A program made the position numbers and the translations under genes. The notes beneath the pieces are model-generated. The model was not told where the DNA came from. It did not search any database and saw only the letters and a list, made by a program, of their open reading frames with translations. From the NCBI GenBank assembly GCA_902789435.1, contig CADAOA010000005.1:1-64000 (forward strand): a stretch of DNA of 64,000 bases. The letters are read 5' to 3'. Positions within the stretch are counted from its first letter, which is position 1. Every line of letters starts with the position of its first letter. Source of the stretch: an uncultured Bacteroidia bacterium. Its GTDB lineage: Bacteria; Bacteroidota; Bacteroidia; Bacteroidales; UBA932. Positions 49,680 through 58,171 of the stretch are shown piece after piece.

Positions 49680-50225
49680 TTACTTGATCTTGTAGCGGGG
49701 GCGGAAGTTGCGGGTCTCAAGCTTGCGGAGCTTGCCGCCTATGAGTTTACGGCGTATCTGGGATACGCGGTCGATGAACATGTGGCCATCAAGATGGTCA
49801 AGCTCGTGCTCCACCATACGGCAGCCGAAGCCGTCAAAGGATTCGGTCACCTCTTCCTTTTTCTCGTTGAAATACTTTACGGTTATCCTCTTCGGGCGGG
49901 TGACGTTGCAGTTGATGTCCGGAACGCTAAGGCAGCCCTCTGAATAGTCTGCGGTCTCCTCGCTCTTGTCGATGATTTCAGGGTTGATCATAACTCTCTT
50001 GAAATCCTTGAGTTCAGGATAGTCATCAGCGATGTCCGTACCGTCCACGATAACGATTCTGAGGCTCTTGCCAACCTGAGGGGCGGCGATGCCCACGCCG
50101 TCGGCGTTTTTCATTGTCTCGTACATATCGGCGATCAGCTGGTCCAGGCCTTCCATGTTAAGGTCTACCGGCTTTGCAATTTCTCTGAGGACAGGCTGTC
50201 CGTAAACGTATATCGGGAGTATCAT
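49680..50225 (-). CDS. def: Peptide deformylase
   Basis: Removes the N-formyl group from nascent proteins. Motif 1 GVGIAAPQ (43-50), motif 2 EGCLS (96-100, metal ligand Cys98) and motif 3 HELDH (140-144) are all present. 181 residues. Located 10 bases after ruvX on the minus strand. Confidence 0.96.
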   Translation of the reverse strand: MILPIYVYGQPVLREIAKPVDLNMEGLDQLIADMYETMKNADGVGIAAPQVGKSLRIVIVDGTDIADDYPELKDFKRVMINPEIIDKSEETADYSEGCLSVPDINCNVTRPKRITVKYFNEKKEEVTESFDGFGCRMVEHELDHLDGHMFIDRVSQIRRKLIGGKLRKLETRNFRPRYKIK

Positions 50226-50235
50226 ATTCTTTGTG

Positions 50236-50673
50236 TTATTCTGTTACAGTTTCTTTCTGGTTGGCCTTTCGGTCAAGATATGACTGGAGGATCAGCACGG
50301 CGCTGATCTTGTCCGCATTGCCTTTTACTCTGCGGTCGGACTTTTTCATTCCGCCATCAATCATGGTACGGTGAGCGATCGTGGAGGTGAACCTCTCGTC
50401 CTCCAGCTCCACCGGAATATCGGGAAAAGCCTTCTTGAGTTGCTTGAGGAAAGCGTCCACGAACTTCAGGTTTTCGCTCGGAGTGTTGTCCAGATTCTTG
50501 GGATATCCGACTACAAACAGTCTGACGGTCTCTTTCTGGGCGTAGTTTTTCAGATAATCAATTATCTTTGCACTTGGCACGAAGTCAAGGGCAGAGGCAA
50601 AGATTCCTAGAGGATCGCTTTGGGCAACCCCGGTACGCTTTCTTCCGTAATCTATGCCGAGAACTCTCTCCAT
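50236..50673 (-). CDS. ruvX: Putative pre-16S rRNA nuclease / Holliday junction resolvase YqgF
   Basis: RNase H-like fold of 145 residues: GIDYGRKRTGVAQSDPLG at the start (Asp7), VVGYPKNLDN in the centre and EDERFTSTIAHRTM (catalytic Glu/Asp region) followed by KSDRRVKGNADKISAVLILQSYLD. In E. coli it matures the 16S rRNA 5' end. Upstream of def in the same transcript. Confidence 0.93.
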   Translation of the reverse strand: MERVLGIDYGRKRTGVAQSDPLGIFASALDFVPSAKIIDYLKNYAQKETVRLFVVGYPKNLDNTPSENLKFVDAFLKQLKKAFPDIPVELEDERFTSTIAHRTMIDGGMKKSDRRVKGNADKISAVLILQSYLDRKANQKETVTE

Positions 50674-50700
50674 CTGACAGGTGCAAAGTTAAATGAATTT

Positions 50701-51003
50701 ATGTTAAAATCGCTCTCTGGAAAATATCATCTGGAATTAAGCAAGCGGAGCCTTCTGCTCTATGTCCTGATAGGCGCTGTCACCGCTTTCATCTTGAGTT
50801 TCCTGATAATCTCCATCACTCCGCTGAAAAAACTCATACCGGGTTATCCTACGGAGCAGACCCGGCGGGAAATGATACAGAACCGCATTATGCTGGATTC
50901 CCTCAAGCAGGAAATCCTCCAGTGGGAAAAGCAGATGCAGGATATGCAGATGATAACCTCAGGCAGAATCCCCCAGCAGGAAAAACAAAACGAAAACCCG
51001 TAA
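50701..51003 (+). CDS. Small membrane protein resembling the N-terminus of M23 peptidases, peptidase domain absent
   Basis: 100 residues: a short cytoplasmic start (MLKSLSGKYHLELSKRS), one membrane segment (LLLYVLIGAVTAFILSFLII), the ITPLKKLIPGYPTEQTRREM segment and a coiled coil to the end. The start of many Bacteroidota M23 endopeptidases reads much like this (TPL..YIPGY, then a heptad coil), but the M23 domain is missing and the frame ends one base before dxr. So this may be a cut-down regulator or scaffold of peptidoglycan hydrolysis. Function not known. Confidence 0.6.
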   Translation: MLKSLSGKYHLELSKRSLLLYVLIGAVTAFILSFLIISITPLKKLIPGYPTEQTRREMIQNRIMLDSLKQEILQWEKQMQDMQMITSGRIPQQEKQNENP

Positions 51004-51004
51004 G

Positions 51005-52168
51005 ATGGAACAGAAAAGAAGGATAGCCATACTCGGGTCCACAGGATCCATCGGCACCCAGGCTCTGGATGTGATTTCTCATCATCCCGATTTGTTCCAG
51101 GTGGAAATGCTCTCCGCCGGAAACAATGCCGAACTTCTGATAGCCCAGGCAAGGAAGTTCAATCCAAATGCCGTGGTCATCTGCAACAAGGACAAATACA
51201 AGGAAGTCAAGGACGCCCTCGAACCTTTGGATATAAAAGTATTCGCGGGAGTTGAAAGCGCTGGAGATCTCGCCGGAGGGAACAATGTGGACATAGTCCT
51301 GGCTTCGATGGTAGGTTTTTCCGGACTGGCTCCTACCATCTCCGCGATGAAAAAAGGCAAGGTCATAGCCCTCGCCAACAAGGAAACCCTGGTTGCGGCA
51401 GGAAGCATCATCAGCCGTCTGAGCCGTGAATGCGGAAGCCCTCTGATTCCGGTTGACAGCGAACATTCCGCTATCTTCCAGAGCCTTCAGGGAGAAAGGG
51501 CCCAGATAGAGAAACTCCTTCTTACGGCAAGCGGAGGACCTTTCTTCAATCTTCCGGCAGAGAAGTTCAACGATATAACAGTGGAGCAGGCTCTCAATCA
51601 TCCTAACTGGAAAATGGGCAGCAAGGTTACCATCGATTCCGCATCTATGATGAACAAGGGTCTGGAGATAATGGAAGCCGCCTGGCTGTTCAATATCCCG
51701 GTAGAAAAGATAGAAGTGGTGGTTCACCCGCAAAGCATAATCCACTCTATGGTGCAATTTTCCGACGGAAGCATAAAAGCCCAGCTCGGATACCCGGACA
51801 TGAGAGTCCCTATCCAGTACGCCCTTTCCTATCCGAATCGCATAGACCTGGATACCAAGCGCATAAGCTTCCCCGAACTCAAACAACTCACATTCTTCTC
51901 CCCGGACCTCGAGAAATTCCCTTGCCTGAGGATAGCGTACGATTCCTTCAAAAAGGGAGGCAATATCCCTTGCGCAATGAATGCAGCCAATGAAGTGGCT
52001 GTTGCTTCTTTCCTCAGGGGAGAAATAAAGTTCACCCAAATACCTCTCGTTATAGAAAAAACACTGGAAAAGTGTAATTTTGTCGCCTCGCCTTCGGTAG
52101 AAGATATCTTCTCCACGGACAGACAGTCCAAAGAAAGGGCGCAGGAGGTATTAACACAGATCAGATAA
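51005..52168 (+). CDS. dxr: 1-deoxy-D-xylulose 5-phosphate reductoisomerase
   Basis: Second step of the MEP isoprenoid pathway, DXP to MEP with NADPH. N-terminal NADPH-binding GSTGSIGTQALDVI, the metal and substrate part PVDSEHSAIFQ, the LTASGGPF loop and NHPNWKMGSKVTIDSASMMNKG (in part) are intact. 387 residues. Lies 2 bases before rseP. Confidence 0.96.
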   Translation: MEQKRRIAILGSTGSIGTQALDVISHHPDLFQVEMLSAGNNAELLIAQARKFNPNAVVICNKDKYKEVKDALEPLDIKVFAGVESAGDLAGGNNVDIVLASMVGFSGLAPTISAMKKGKVIALANKETLVAAGSIISRLSRECGSPLIPVDSEHSAIFQSLQGERAQIEKLLLTASGGPFFNLPAEKFNDITVEQALNHPNWKMGSKVTIDSASMMNKGLEIMEAAWLFNIPVEKIEVVVHPQSIIHSMVQFSDGSIKAQLGYPDMRVPIQYALSYPNRIDLDTKRISFPELKQLTFFSPDLEKFPCLRIAYDSFKKGGNIPCAMNAANEVAVASFLRGEIKFTQIPLVIEKTLEKCNFVASPSVEDIFSTDRQSKERAQEVLTQIR

Positions 52169-52170
52169 TT

Positions 52171-53550
52171 ATGGCAATTTTCATGAAGATATTGCAAGTG
52201 GTGCTGGCTCTCAGCCTGCTTGTCCTCGTACACGAATTCGGACATTATTTCTTTGCCCGTCTGTTCAAGATCAAGGTGGAGAAGTTTTACCTGTTCTTTG
52301 ATGCGGGATTCGCCCTTTTCAGATGGAAACCCAAGAAATCGGATACCGAATACGGAATCGGTTGGCTGCCTCTGGGAGGCTATTGCAAGATTGCGGGAAT
52401 GATAGACGAGTCCATGGACAAGGAACAGATGAAAAGCGAGCCGCAGCCGTGGGAGTTCCGCAGCCATCCGGCCTGGCAGAGATTCTTTGTCCTGTTCGGA
52501 GGAGTCTTCTTCAACGTTATCCTTGCCGTGGTTCTCTATACCTGCATAATGGCATCCTGGGGGGAGGAATATATCAAAAACTCTGATGTTGACACAGGTA
52601 TCGCCACCAACAGCCTGGGACGCGAGATCGGTTTCCGCAATGCCGACAAGGTCTTGGGATTCGACGGAAAGCCTGTTGAGAAATTCGATGAACTCCGTCT
52701 TCAGCTCATCCAGGACCAGGCCAGGACCGCTACCGTGGAAAGAGGGGGAGAAAGCAAGGAAATCAGCATTGACCCGATATACATGCCGGCAATCCTGGAG
52801 AGTGCAGACTTGTTCGAGTACGGAATCCCGTTTGTCGTGGCTGAAGTTCCGGACACTTCCATAAACGCCTCCGCCGGACTTATGAAGGGAGACAGGCTTC
52901 TGGCCTTGAACATTCCGGCCCAGGACAGCACCGGTAAAGACACCACCCTGCTTTCTGAAGGCAGGACACTTATGTTCACGGAGGTTCTGGAATTCATTTC
53001 CGCCCATCCTGGAAGGCAGGCAATGGCAACCGTGCAGAGAGATGCGGACAGTCTCCAGCTCCTTCAGATTCCGCTTCAGATAAGCCCGGAAGGTCTCTTT
53101 GGCGTTGTGGTTGACGCAGACCTTTCCAAATTCTACAAGGTTACGGAGAAGAATTACACCTTCCTTGAGGCCATTCCGGCAGGAATCAAGAAAGCCGGGG
53201 AACAGATAAGCAATTACTGGAAACAGCTCAAGCTGATATTCACGCCAAAGACCAAGGCTTACAAATCCGTTGGAAGTTTCATCGCGATAGGACAGATATT
53301 CCCAGGTTTCTGGAACTGGAGGGCTTTCTGGAGCATCACGGCCTTCCTGTCCATAATGCTGGCAGTACTGAACATCCTGCCTATTCCGGCTCTGGACGGC
53401 GGGCACATACTGTTCACCCTGTATGAAATGATCACGGGAAGAAAGCCTAGCGACAAATTCCTGATCGCCGCCCAGACAGTGGGAATGATACTTCTGATAG
53501 GCCTTATGATACTGGCTTTCGGAAACGACATTTTCCGTCTTCTGAAATAG
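52171..53550 (+). CDS. rseP: RIP metalloprotease RseP (site-2 protease)
   Basis: Intramembrane zinc protease. The HEFGH motif is at 21-25 in the first helix, a PDZ-like part lies between about 190 and 290, and the second catalytic motif NILPIPALDGGH is at about 400. 459 residues. Cleaves anti-sigma factors or signal-peptide remnants in the inner membrane. The dxr-rseP pairing is widespread. Confidence 0.95.
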   Translation: MAIFMKILQVVLALSLLVLVHEFGHYFFARLFKIKVEKFYLFFDAGFALFRWKPKKSDTEYGIGWLPLGGYCKIAGMIDESMDKEQMKSEPQPWEFRSHPAWQRFFVLFGGVFFNVILAVVLYTCIMASWGEEYIKNSDVDTGIATNSLGREIGFRNADKVLGFDGKPVEKFDELRLQLIQDQARTATVERGGESKEISIDPIYMPAILESADLFEYGIPFVVAEVPDTSINASAGLMKGDRLLALNIPAQDSTGKDTTLLSEGRTLMFTEVLEFISAHPGRQAMATVQRDADSLQLLQIPLQISPEGLFGVVVDADLSKFYKVTEKNYTFLEAIPAGIKKAGEQISNYWKQLKLIFTPKTKAYKSVGSFIAIGQIFPGFWNWRAFWSITAFLSIMLAVLNILPIPALDGGHILFTLYEMITGRKPSDKFLIAAQTVGMILLIGLMILAFGNDIFRLLK

Positions 53551-53599
53551 TTTGATATTTTATTGATATTGAGGAAAGGGTTTCTGGCCCTTATTATGA

Positions 53600-53607
53600 T
53601 ATTTTTG
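53600..53607 (+). promoter_or_regulatory. -7 element for the DUF4837 gene
   Basis: TATTTTTG, 20 bases before the ATG; no convincing -33. Confidence 0.4.
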
Positions 53608-53627
53608 TAGGGTAAAAAGATACTGCT

Positions 53628-54629
53628 ATGCGTAAAAGTTTGTTTTTGCTCGCCATTGCGGCTTTCGCCCTTGCCTCCTGCGGAAATAGCGACGATTCCG
53701 CCTACATGAAAACGGTAAACGGCAAGGCCGGAGAGGTTATTGTCATACTCGACAAGACCAACTGGGATTCCGAAGTAGGAACTTCCGTAAGGGATGTCCT
53801 GGGGAAGGATTACCCAATGCTTCCACAGAGAGAGCCTTCTTTTACCCTCATAAACATCAATGAGAACGCTTTCTCAGACCTTTTCAAGGGACACCGTAAC
53901 ATCCTTTATTTCAACATCAGCGATAAGGTCGCCGAGAATGGTGTTTTCGTCAAGAGGAATGTCTGGGCCCAGCCTCAGATCGTCATAACCGTGGACGCCA
54001 GGGACGCCCGCACCGCGGATTCTCTGGTAAAGGCAGACGGAGAGGTCATCTTCAGCGCCATAGACCAGATTGAGAAGGAAAGGATAGCCCGTTCTTCCAA
54101 GAAATTCGAGGAAAGCTCCATCCGAAGCGTGGTTGCCGAGAGATTCGGCGGATCCCCTTATTTCCCTAAGGGATACTCCATAAAGAAGGTAGCAGACGGT
54201 TTCATCTGGATTTCCAGCGAGAAAACCTACATCAACCAGGGTATCCTCATCTACACCATCCCGTTCGACGGAGTCCAGTTCCCGTCTCTGGAAACGGTCA
54301 TCGCCGAGCAGAACGAGGTGCTCAAGAACAATGTTCCGGGAATGTTCCCTAACAGTTATATGACAACTTCCACCGCAATCACCCCAACTATGACCTCCTA
54401 CAAGTACAAAGACAAGAGCTATGTGGAAATCCGGGGCCTCTGGGAGGTTGCGAACGATTATATGGGCGGTCCGTTCGTGGAACACGTACTTTACTCCAAA
54501 GATCCTAATAAACTCCTTGTTATTCAGGGGTTTGTCTATGCTCCGCGATATAAGAAGAGAAATCTGGTCCGTCAGGTGGAAAGTGTAGTTTATTCATTTG
54601 ATTGGGCAGAAAATTTTCAGAATAAATAA
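53628..54629 (+). CDS. DUF4837 family lipoprotein
   Basis: Lipoprotein signal (LASC, Cys18) followed by GNSDDS, a motif reminiscent of the acidic surface-export signal of Bacteroidota lipoproteins. The rest fits DUF4837 (NGKAGEVIVILDKTNWDS; FPKGYSIKKVADGFIWIS). 333 residues. Function unknown. Confidence 0.8.
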   Translation: MRKSLFLLAIAAFALASCGNSDDSAYMKTVNGKAGEVIVILDKTNWDSEVGTSVRDVLGKDYPMLPQREPSFTLININENAFSDLFKGHRNILYFNISDKVAENGVFVKRNVWAQPQIVITVDARDARTADSLVKADGEVIFSAIDQIEKERIARSSKKFEESSIRSVVAERFGGSPYFPKGYSIKKVADGFIWISSEKTYINQGILIYTIPFDGVQFPSLETVIAEQNEVLKNNVPGMFPNSYMTTSTAITPTMTSYKYKDKSYVEIRGLWEVANDYMGGPFVEHVLYSKDPNKLLVIQGFVYAPRYKKRNLVRQVESVVYSFDWAENFQNK

Positions 54630-54644
54630 ATTTTTATATCTTTG
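54615..54644 (+). promoter_or_regulatory. Promoter of tRNA-Glu
   Basis: TTTC (54615-54618), 18-base spacer, TATCTTTG (54637-54644), ending 10 bases before the tRNA. Confidence 0.55.
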
Positions 54645-54654
54645 CGCCCCAATT

Positions 54655-54726
54655 GGTCGGTTCGTCTAACGGTTAGGACACAAGATTTTCATTCTTGTAA
54701 TAGGAGTTCGATTCTCCTACCGACTA
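54655..54726 (+). tRNA. tRNA-Glu (TTC)
   Basis: Acceptor stem GGTCGGT/ACCGACT (first pair G-T), anticodon stem CAAGA/TCTTG with loop TTTTCAT giving anticodon TTC, T-arm TAGGA/TCCTA with loop GTTCGAT region, discriminator A; no encoded CCA. Confidence 0.95.
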
Positions 54727-54753
54727 CAGAATTCAAAAACAAAAACATTATTT

Positions 54754-55020
54754 ATGGCAAATCATAAGAGTGCAGAAAAGCGCGTTCGCCAGACCGCAAA
54801 GCGCAAGGAGCATAACCACTATTATGCAAAGACTGCCCGCAATGCCATCAAGGCTTTGAGGGAGACAACAGACAAGAAAGAGGCTGAGGAGAAACTTCCT
54901 AAGATGGCCGCTATGCTGGACAAGCTCGCAGCAAAGGGTGTCATCCACAAGAACAAGGCTTCCAACCTCAAGAGCGGTCTTGTAAAGCACGTGGCAAAGC
55001 TCGAAGAAGCTGCAAAGTAG
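54754..55020 (+). CDS. rpsT: 30S ribosomal protein bS20
   Basis: 88-residue helical protein, MANHKSAEKRVRQTAKRKEH (start), ending GLVKHVAKLEEAAK. Binds 16S helices early in 30S assembly. It follows tRNA-Glu by 27 bases and may be cotranscribed with it. A terminator follows about 85 bases later. Confidence 0.97.
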   Translation: MANHKSAEKRVRQTAKRKEHNHYYAKTARNAIKALRETTDKKEAEEKLPKMAAMLDKLAAKGVIHKNKASNLKSGLVKHVAKLEEAAK

Positions 55021-55104
55021 TAAATCGTACAAAAACCGAAAGTTTTTTACTTTCTTAAGATTTACACTGCAGCGAATTTACTGTTTTGCATGGCGTTACA
55101 GAAA

Positions 55105-55132
55105 AACTTCCCGACTTTCGGGAAGTTTTTTA
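55105..55132 (+). terminator. Terminator of rpsT
   Basis: AACTTCCCGA CTT TCGGGAAGTT, a ten-pair stem followed by T-rich sequence, just before radC. Confidence 0.85.
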
Positions 55133-55143
55133 TTTGTAATGCC

Positions 55144-55836
55144 ATGAAAAAGAACCTATCAAGGATCTCCAGCTGGGACTTGAGCCAAAGGCCCAGGGAA
55201 AAATTCGTACAGAAAGGGGCTCAGGCCCTGAGCACGGAAGAACTCATCGCGATTATCATTTCAAGCGGAACTCCGGAAAAGAATGCGGTGGAGCTTGCCC
55301 GGGAAATCCTGGACGCCGCCTCAAACGATCTTGCCCGGCTCTCCCGTTTTTCTGAAGAGGATTTCAGAAGTTTCCCGGGAATCGGCTTGGGAAAGGCTGT
55401 AAAACTTATGGCCGTATTCGAGATATCCAGGCGTTCCCAGGTACAGGAAGCCCCGCCTCTTCCTCAGATATATTCCTCCGCGGCCGCAGCCCAGACAATC
55501 GCCCCTATGCTTAAAGACCTGACCCACGAGGAGTGCTGGATAATGTACCTCAACCGCAGCAACCGGCTGATTTCCCAGGAAAAACTGAGCAGTGGAGGCA
55601 TAGGCGCCACCGTTATGGACACCAAGATGATCCTCAAGAAAGCCATGGGCAAGCTTGCAAGTTCCATCATCCTGGTCCACAATCACCCGAGCGGGAACCG
55701 TACTCCCGGCAAGGAAGACATCATCCAGACCCGCAAGCTCAAGGAGGCTGCGTCAGCCTGCGACATATGCCTTATGGACCACCTAATCATTGCCGGAAGC
55801 AGTTATTTCTCCTTTTCAGACGACGGTGCATTGTAG
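55144..55836 (+). CDS. radC: RadC/JAB-domain DNA repair-associated protein
   Basis: Helix-hairpin-helix part (about 50-85; FPGIGLGKAVKLMAV) and a JAB/MPN metallo-domain with the motif HNHPSGNRTPGKED (about 178-191). ATG 55144 chosen; the in-frame upstream part covers the rpsT terminator. 230 residues. The JAMM-like site suggests a hydrolase; the name RadC is historical. Confidence 0.92.
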   Translation: MKKNLSRISSWDLSQRPREKFVQKGAQALSTEELIAIIISSGTPEKNAVELAREILDAASNDLARLSRFSEEDFRSFPGIGLGKAVKLMAVFEISRRSQVQEAPPLPQIYSSAAAAQTIAPMLKDLTHEECWIMYLNRSNRLISQEKLSSGGIGATVMDTKMILKKAMGKLASSIILVHNHPSGNRTPGKEDIIQTRKLKEAASACDICLMDHLIIAGSSYFSFSDDGAL

Positions 55837-55844
55837 ATTTTGTT

Positions 55845-55852
55845 TATCTTTG
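55845..55852 (+). promoter_or_regulatory. -7 element for upp
   Basis: TATCTTTG, 23 bases before the upp ATG. No -33 at good spacing. Confidence 0.45.
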
Positions 55853-55875
55853 CTTTAAACAAAACAAAACATGTT

Positions 55876-56529
55876 ATGAAAATCGTAAATCTCTGCGAAA
55901 AGAACTCCATCGTCTGCCAGTATCTGGCAGAGCTCAGGGACAAGAAAATCCAGAAGGACAGCATGCGTTTCCGCCGCAATATGGAAAGGATCGGAATGTA
56001 TGCAGCAATGGAGATAAGCAAGACCCTTAACTACCAAGACACCGAGATAGCCACTCCGCTTGGCATCGCCCAGTGCAAGACATTGGCTGACAAGGTAGTG
56101 ATTTCATCCATAATGAGGGCTGGCCTTACCCTTCACAACGGAGTGCTGGAAGTATTTGACAAGGCGGAGAATTCGTTCATAGCGGCCTACCGCAAATACG
56201 GGAATGACAACAAGTTTGTAATCCAGATGGAATATATGAGCCGTCCTCCTATGGAAGGGAAGGTTCTCATAATCACGGACTGCATGATTGCAACCGGAAG
56301 CTCCCTGATGCTGGCTTACAACAAGCTCATAGACGAAGGAGAGCCTATCCATACCCATATAGTGGCATCCATATGCAGCGAGGCTGCTTTAAGGTATCTT
56401 TCAAAGCAGTTGCCTCACAAGAGGGTTACATTGTGGATCGGAGCGGTGGACGAGGAGCTTACAAACAAAGCCTACATCATCCCGGGTCTGGGAGATGCAG
56501 GAGACCTTGCCTACGGCGAGAAGATTTAG
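55876..56529 (+). CDS. upp: Uracil phosphoribosyltransferase
   Basis: Salvage of uracil to UMP with PRPP. MRAGLTLHNGVLEVF, the PRPP loop TDCMIATGSSLM and the uracil-binding YIIPGLGDAGDLAYG at the end are all present. ATG 55876; 217 residues. The stop lies 1 base from the convergent amidohydrolase stop. Confidence 0.93.
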   Translation: MKIVNLCEKNSIVCQYLAELRDKKIQKDSMRFRRNMERIGMYAAMEISKTLNYQDTEIATPLGIAQCKTLADKVVISSIMRAGLTLHNGVLEVFDKAENSFIAAYRKYGNDNKFVIQMEYMSRPPMEGKVLIITDCMIATGSSLMLAYNKLIDEGEPIHTHIVASICSEAALRYLSKQLPHKRVTLWIGAVDEELTNKAYIIPGLGDAGDLAYGEKI

Positions 56530-56530
56530 A

Positions 56531-58171
56531 TTACAGGGAGAAAACCTTTTCTCCGTTGATCCAGGTGCCGGTAACTACAGTTTCCGGCACTTTCTTTTCA
56601 TCAGCCGTGAAGAAATCAATGTCCGTGGTGACGAAGTCAGCTACCTTGCCAGCCTCGATGCTACCCTTCGATGCTTCTTCATTGGTAGAGCGGGCTGCCC
56701 ATATCGTCATTGACCTCAGGGCTTCTTCCTTTGTCAGGGCATTCTCCATCTGGAAACCTTCTTCAGGCTTGAATTCCAGATTTTTGCGGAACACGGCCGC
56801 AAAGAATGTATAGATTGGAGTCACGTGCTCTATCGGGAAGTCCGTTCCACTCGGAAGCCATCCGAGCTGAGCCAGAAGTTCTTTGTAACGGTAGCCTGTG
56901 CGGATACGCTCTCCCAACCTTTCCTTAGCCCAGAACATATCGGATGTGCAGTGAGTCGGCTGCACGGAAGGAATCACAGAATACTGACAGAAACGGTCCA
57001 GATCCTCATCGGCGACGATCTGGGCGTGCTCAATCCTCCATCCCAGGTCATTAGGACCCTTGAGAAGCTCTGAATACACATCCAGGGCGGAAGCAACCGC
57101 AGCGTCACCGATGCAGTGGGTGGCAACCCTGAAACCGTGCTCATAGCACCACTGGCAATAACCCTTGAAACGGTCATAGGCATAGAAATCCAGACCTTTC
57201 CATCCCGGCATGTCGGAATAGTCTTCCTTCAGAAGGGAACCTCTTGAGCCCAGAGCACCATCGCGATAAAGCTTATAGGTATCCACCTTCACCCTACCCT
57301 GGGTGAAAGGAGAGGTTACTTTCTCAAAATTCTCCTCCGTAGGAAGCGGCCAGGCATCAACCCTGAGCTTAAGCGATCCTTCAGAATCCATGCGAAGCAG
57401 GGTCTGGAGAGTCCCATATTCCTCCTCAGCATCGCAGACTGAGGTTAGACCATAGCGGAAACATTCTTTCTGGGCTTCCATCAGAGCAGCATCCAGACTG
57501 TCCTTGTTAACAGGAGAAAGATCCGTACGGAACCTTACGCACATATTCTCCATAAAGATTCCGGTAAACTTTCCTCCGCTGATCTTGCATTCTCCCTTGT
57601 CCAGTTTTTTGTCATTTACATCAAGTCCCAAAGCTTTTATGGCAGCCTCGTTAGCCAGTACGGCATGCCCGTCTATCCTTACAAGACAAACCGGAATATC
57701 AGGGAACTCCCGATTGAGAAGCTTATTGTCAGGAAGGTTTTTGTTTTCCCAGAGATTCTGGTCCCAGCCAGCTCCGGTCAGGATTTTGATACCTGGATGC
57801 TTGGCGTGAAAATCCTTAACCCTCCCGACAACCTCTTCCAGGCTCTTGCTGCCCTTCAGGTCTGCCGACATCAGATCCACTCCCAGTTCCAGAAGATGGC
57901 AGTGAGCGTCGATCAGGCCGGGATAAACGGCCCCGCCTTTAAAGTCTATAACGTTGTCAGAAATGTAATTATCATTAACCTCTTCCGTCGTACCAACAAA
58001 CAGGAACTTGCCGTCTTTTACGGCGAATGCCTCAGCGATGCTGAAAGCGGAATCCACGGTATAAATCACTCCGTTAATTCCGATAAGGTCTGCCTTTGTC
58101 TTCATTGTGCAGGATTGAGAAAAAGCCATCCCGAAAAACAGGACGGCGGCTATTATTCTAAGATGTTTCAT
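56531..58171 (-). CDS. Amidohydrolase family 3 lipoprotein (YtcJ-like)
   Basis: Lipoprotein signal with Cys21 (AFSQSC). Metal-dependent hydrolase with the DAHCHLLELG motif near 88-97, RVATHCIGDAAV near 350 (His) and LPSGTDFPIEHVTP near 465 (Asp). 546 residues. YtcJ-like proteins hydrolyse N-substituted amides or formamides; substrate here not known. It starts inside the last codons of rpoN (4-base overlap). Confidence 0.85.
   Translation of the reverse strand: MKHLRIIAAVLFFGMAFSQSCTMKTKADLIGINGVIYTVDSAFSIAEAFAVKDGKFLFVGTTEEVNDNYISDNVIDFKGGAVYPGLIDAHCHLLELGVDLMSADLKGSKSLEEVVGRVKDFHAKHPGIKILTGAGWDQNLWENKNLPDNKLLNREFPDIPVCLVRIDGHAVLANEAAIKALGLDVNDKKLDKGECKISGGKFTGIFMENMCVRFRTDLSPVNKDSLDAALMEAQKECFRYGLTSVCDAEEEYGTLQTLLRMDSEGSLKLRVDAWPLPTEENFEKVTSPFTQGRVKVDTYKLYRDGALGSRGSLLKEDYSDMPGWKGLDFYAYDRFKGYCQWCYEHGFRVATHCIGDAAVASALDVYSELLKGPNDLGWRIEHAQIVADEDLDRFCQYSVIPSVQPTHCTSDMFWAKERLGERIRTGYRYKELLAQLGWLPSGTDFPIEHVTPIYTFFAAVFRKNLEFKPEEGFQMENALTKEEALRSMTIWAARSTNEEASKGSIEAGKVADFVTTDIDFFTADEKKVPETVVTGTWINGEKVFSL

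Noticed and set aside
50903..52039. A 378-codon minus-strand frame
   Set aside because: Antisense to dxr; no signal peptide or motif, composition of a shadow frame.
51829..53406. A 525-codon open frame on the minus strand
   Set aside because: It lies wholly antisense to dxr and rseP, both of which are certain; the product has no recognisable domain. A frame left open by codon bias.
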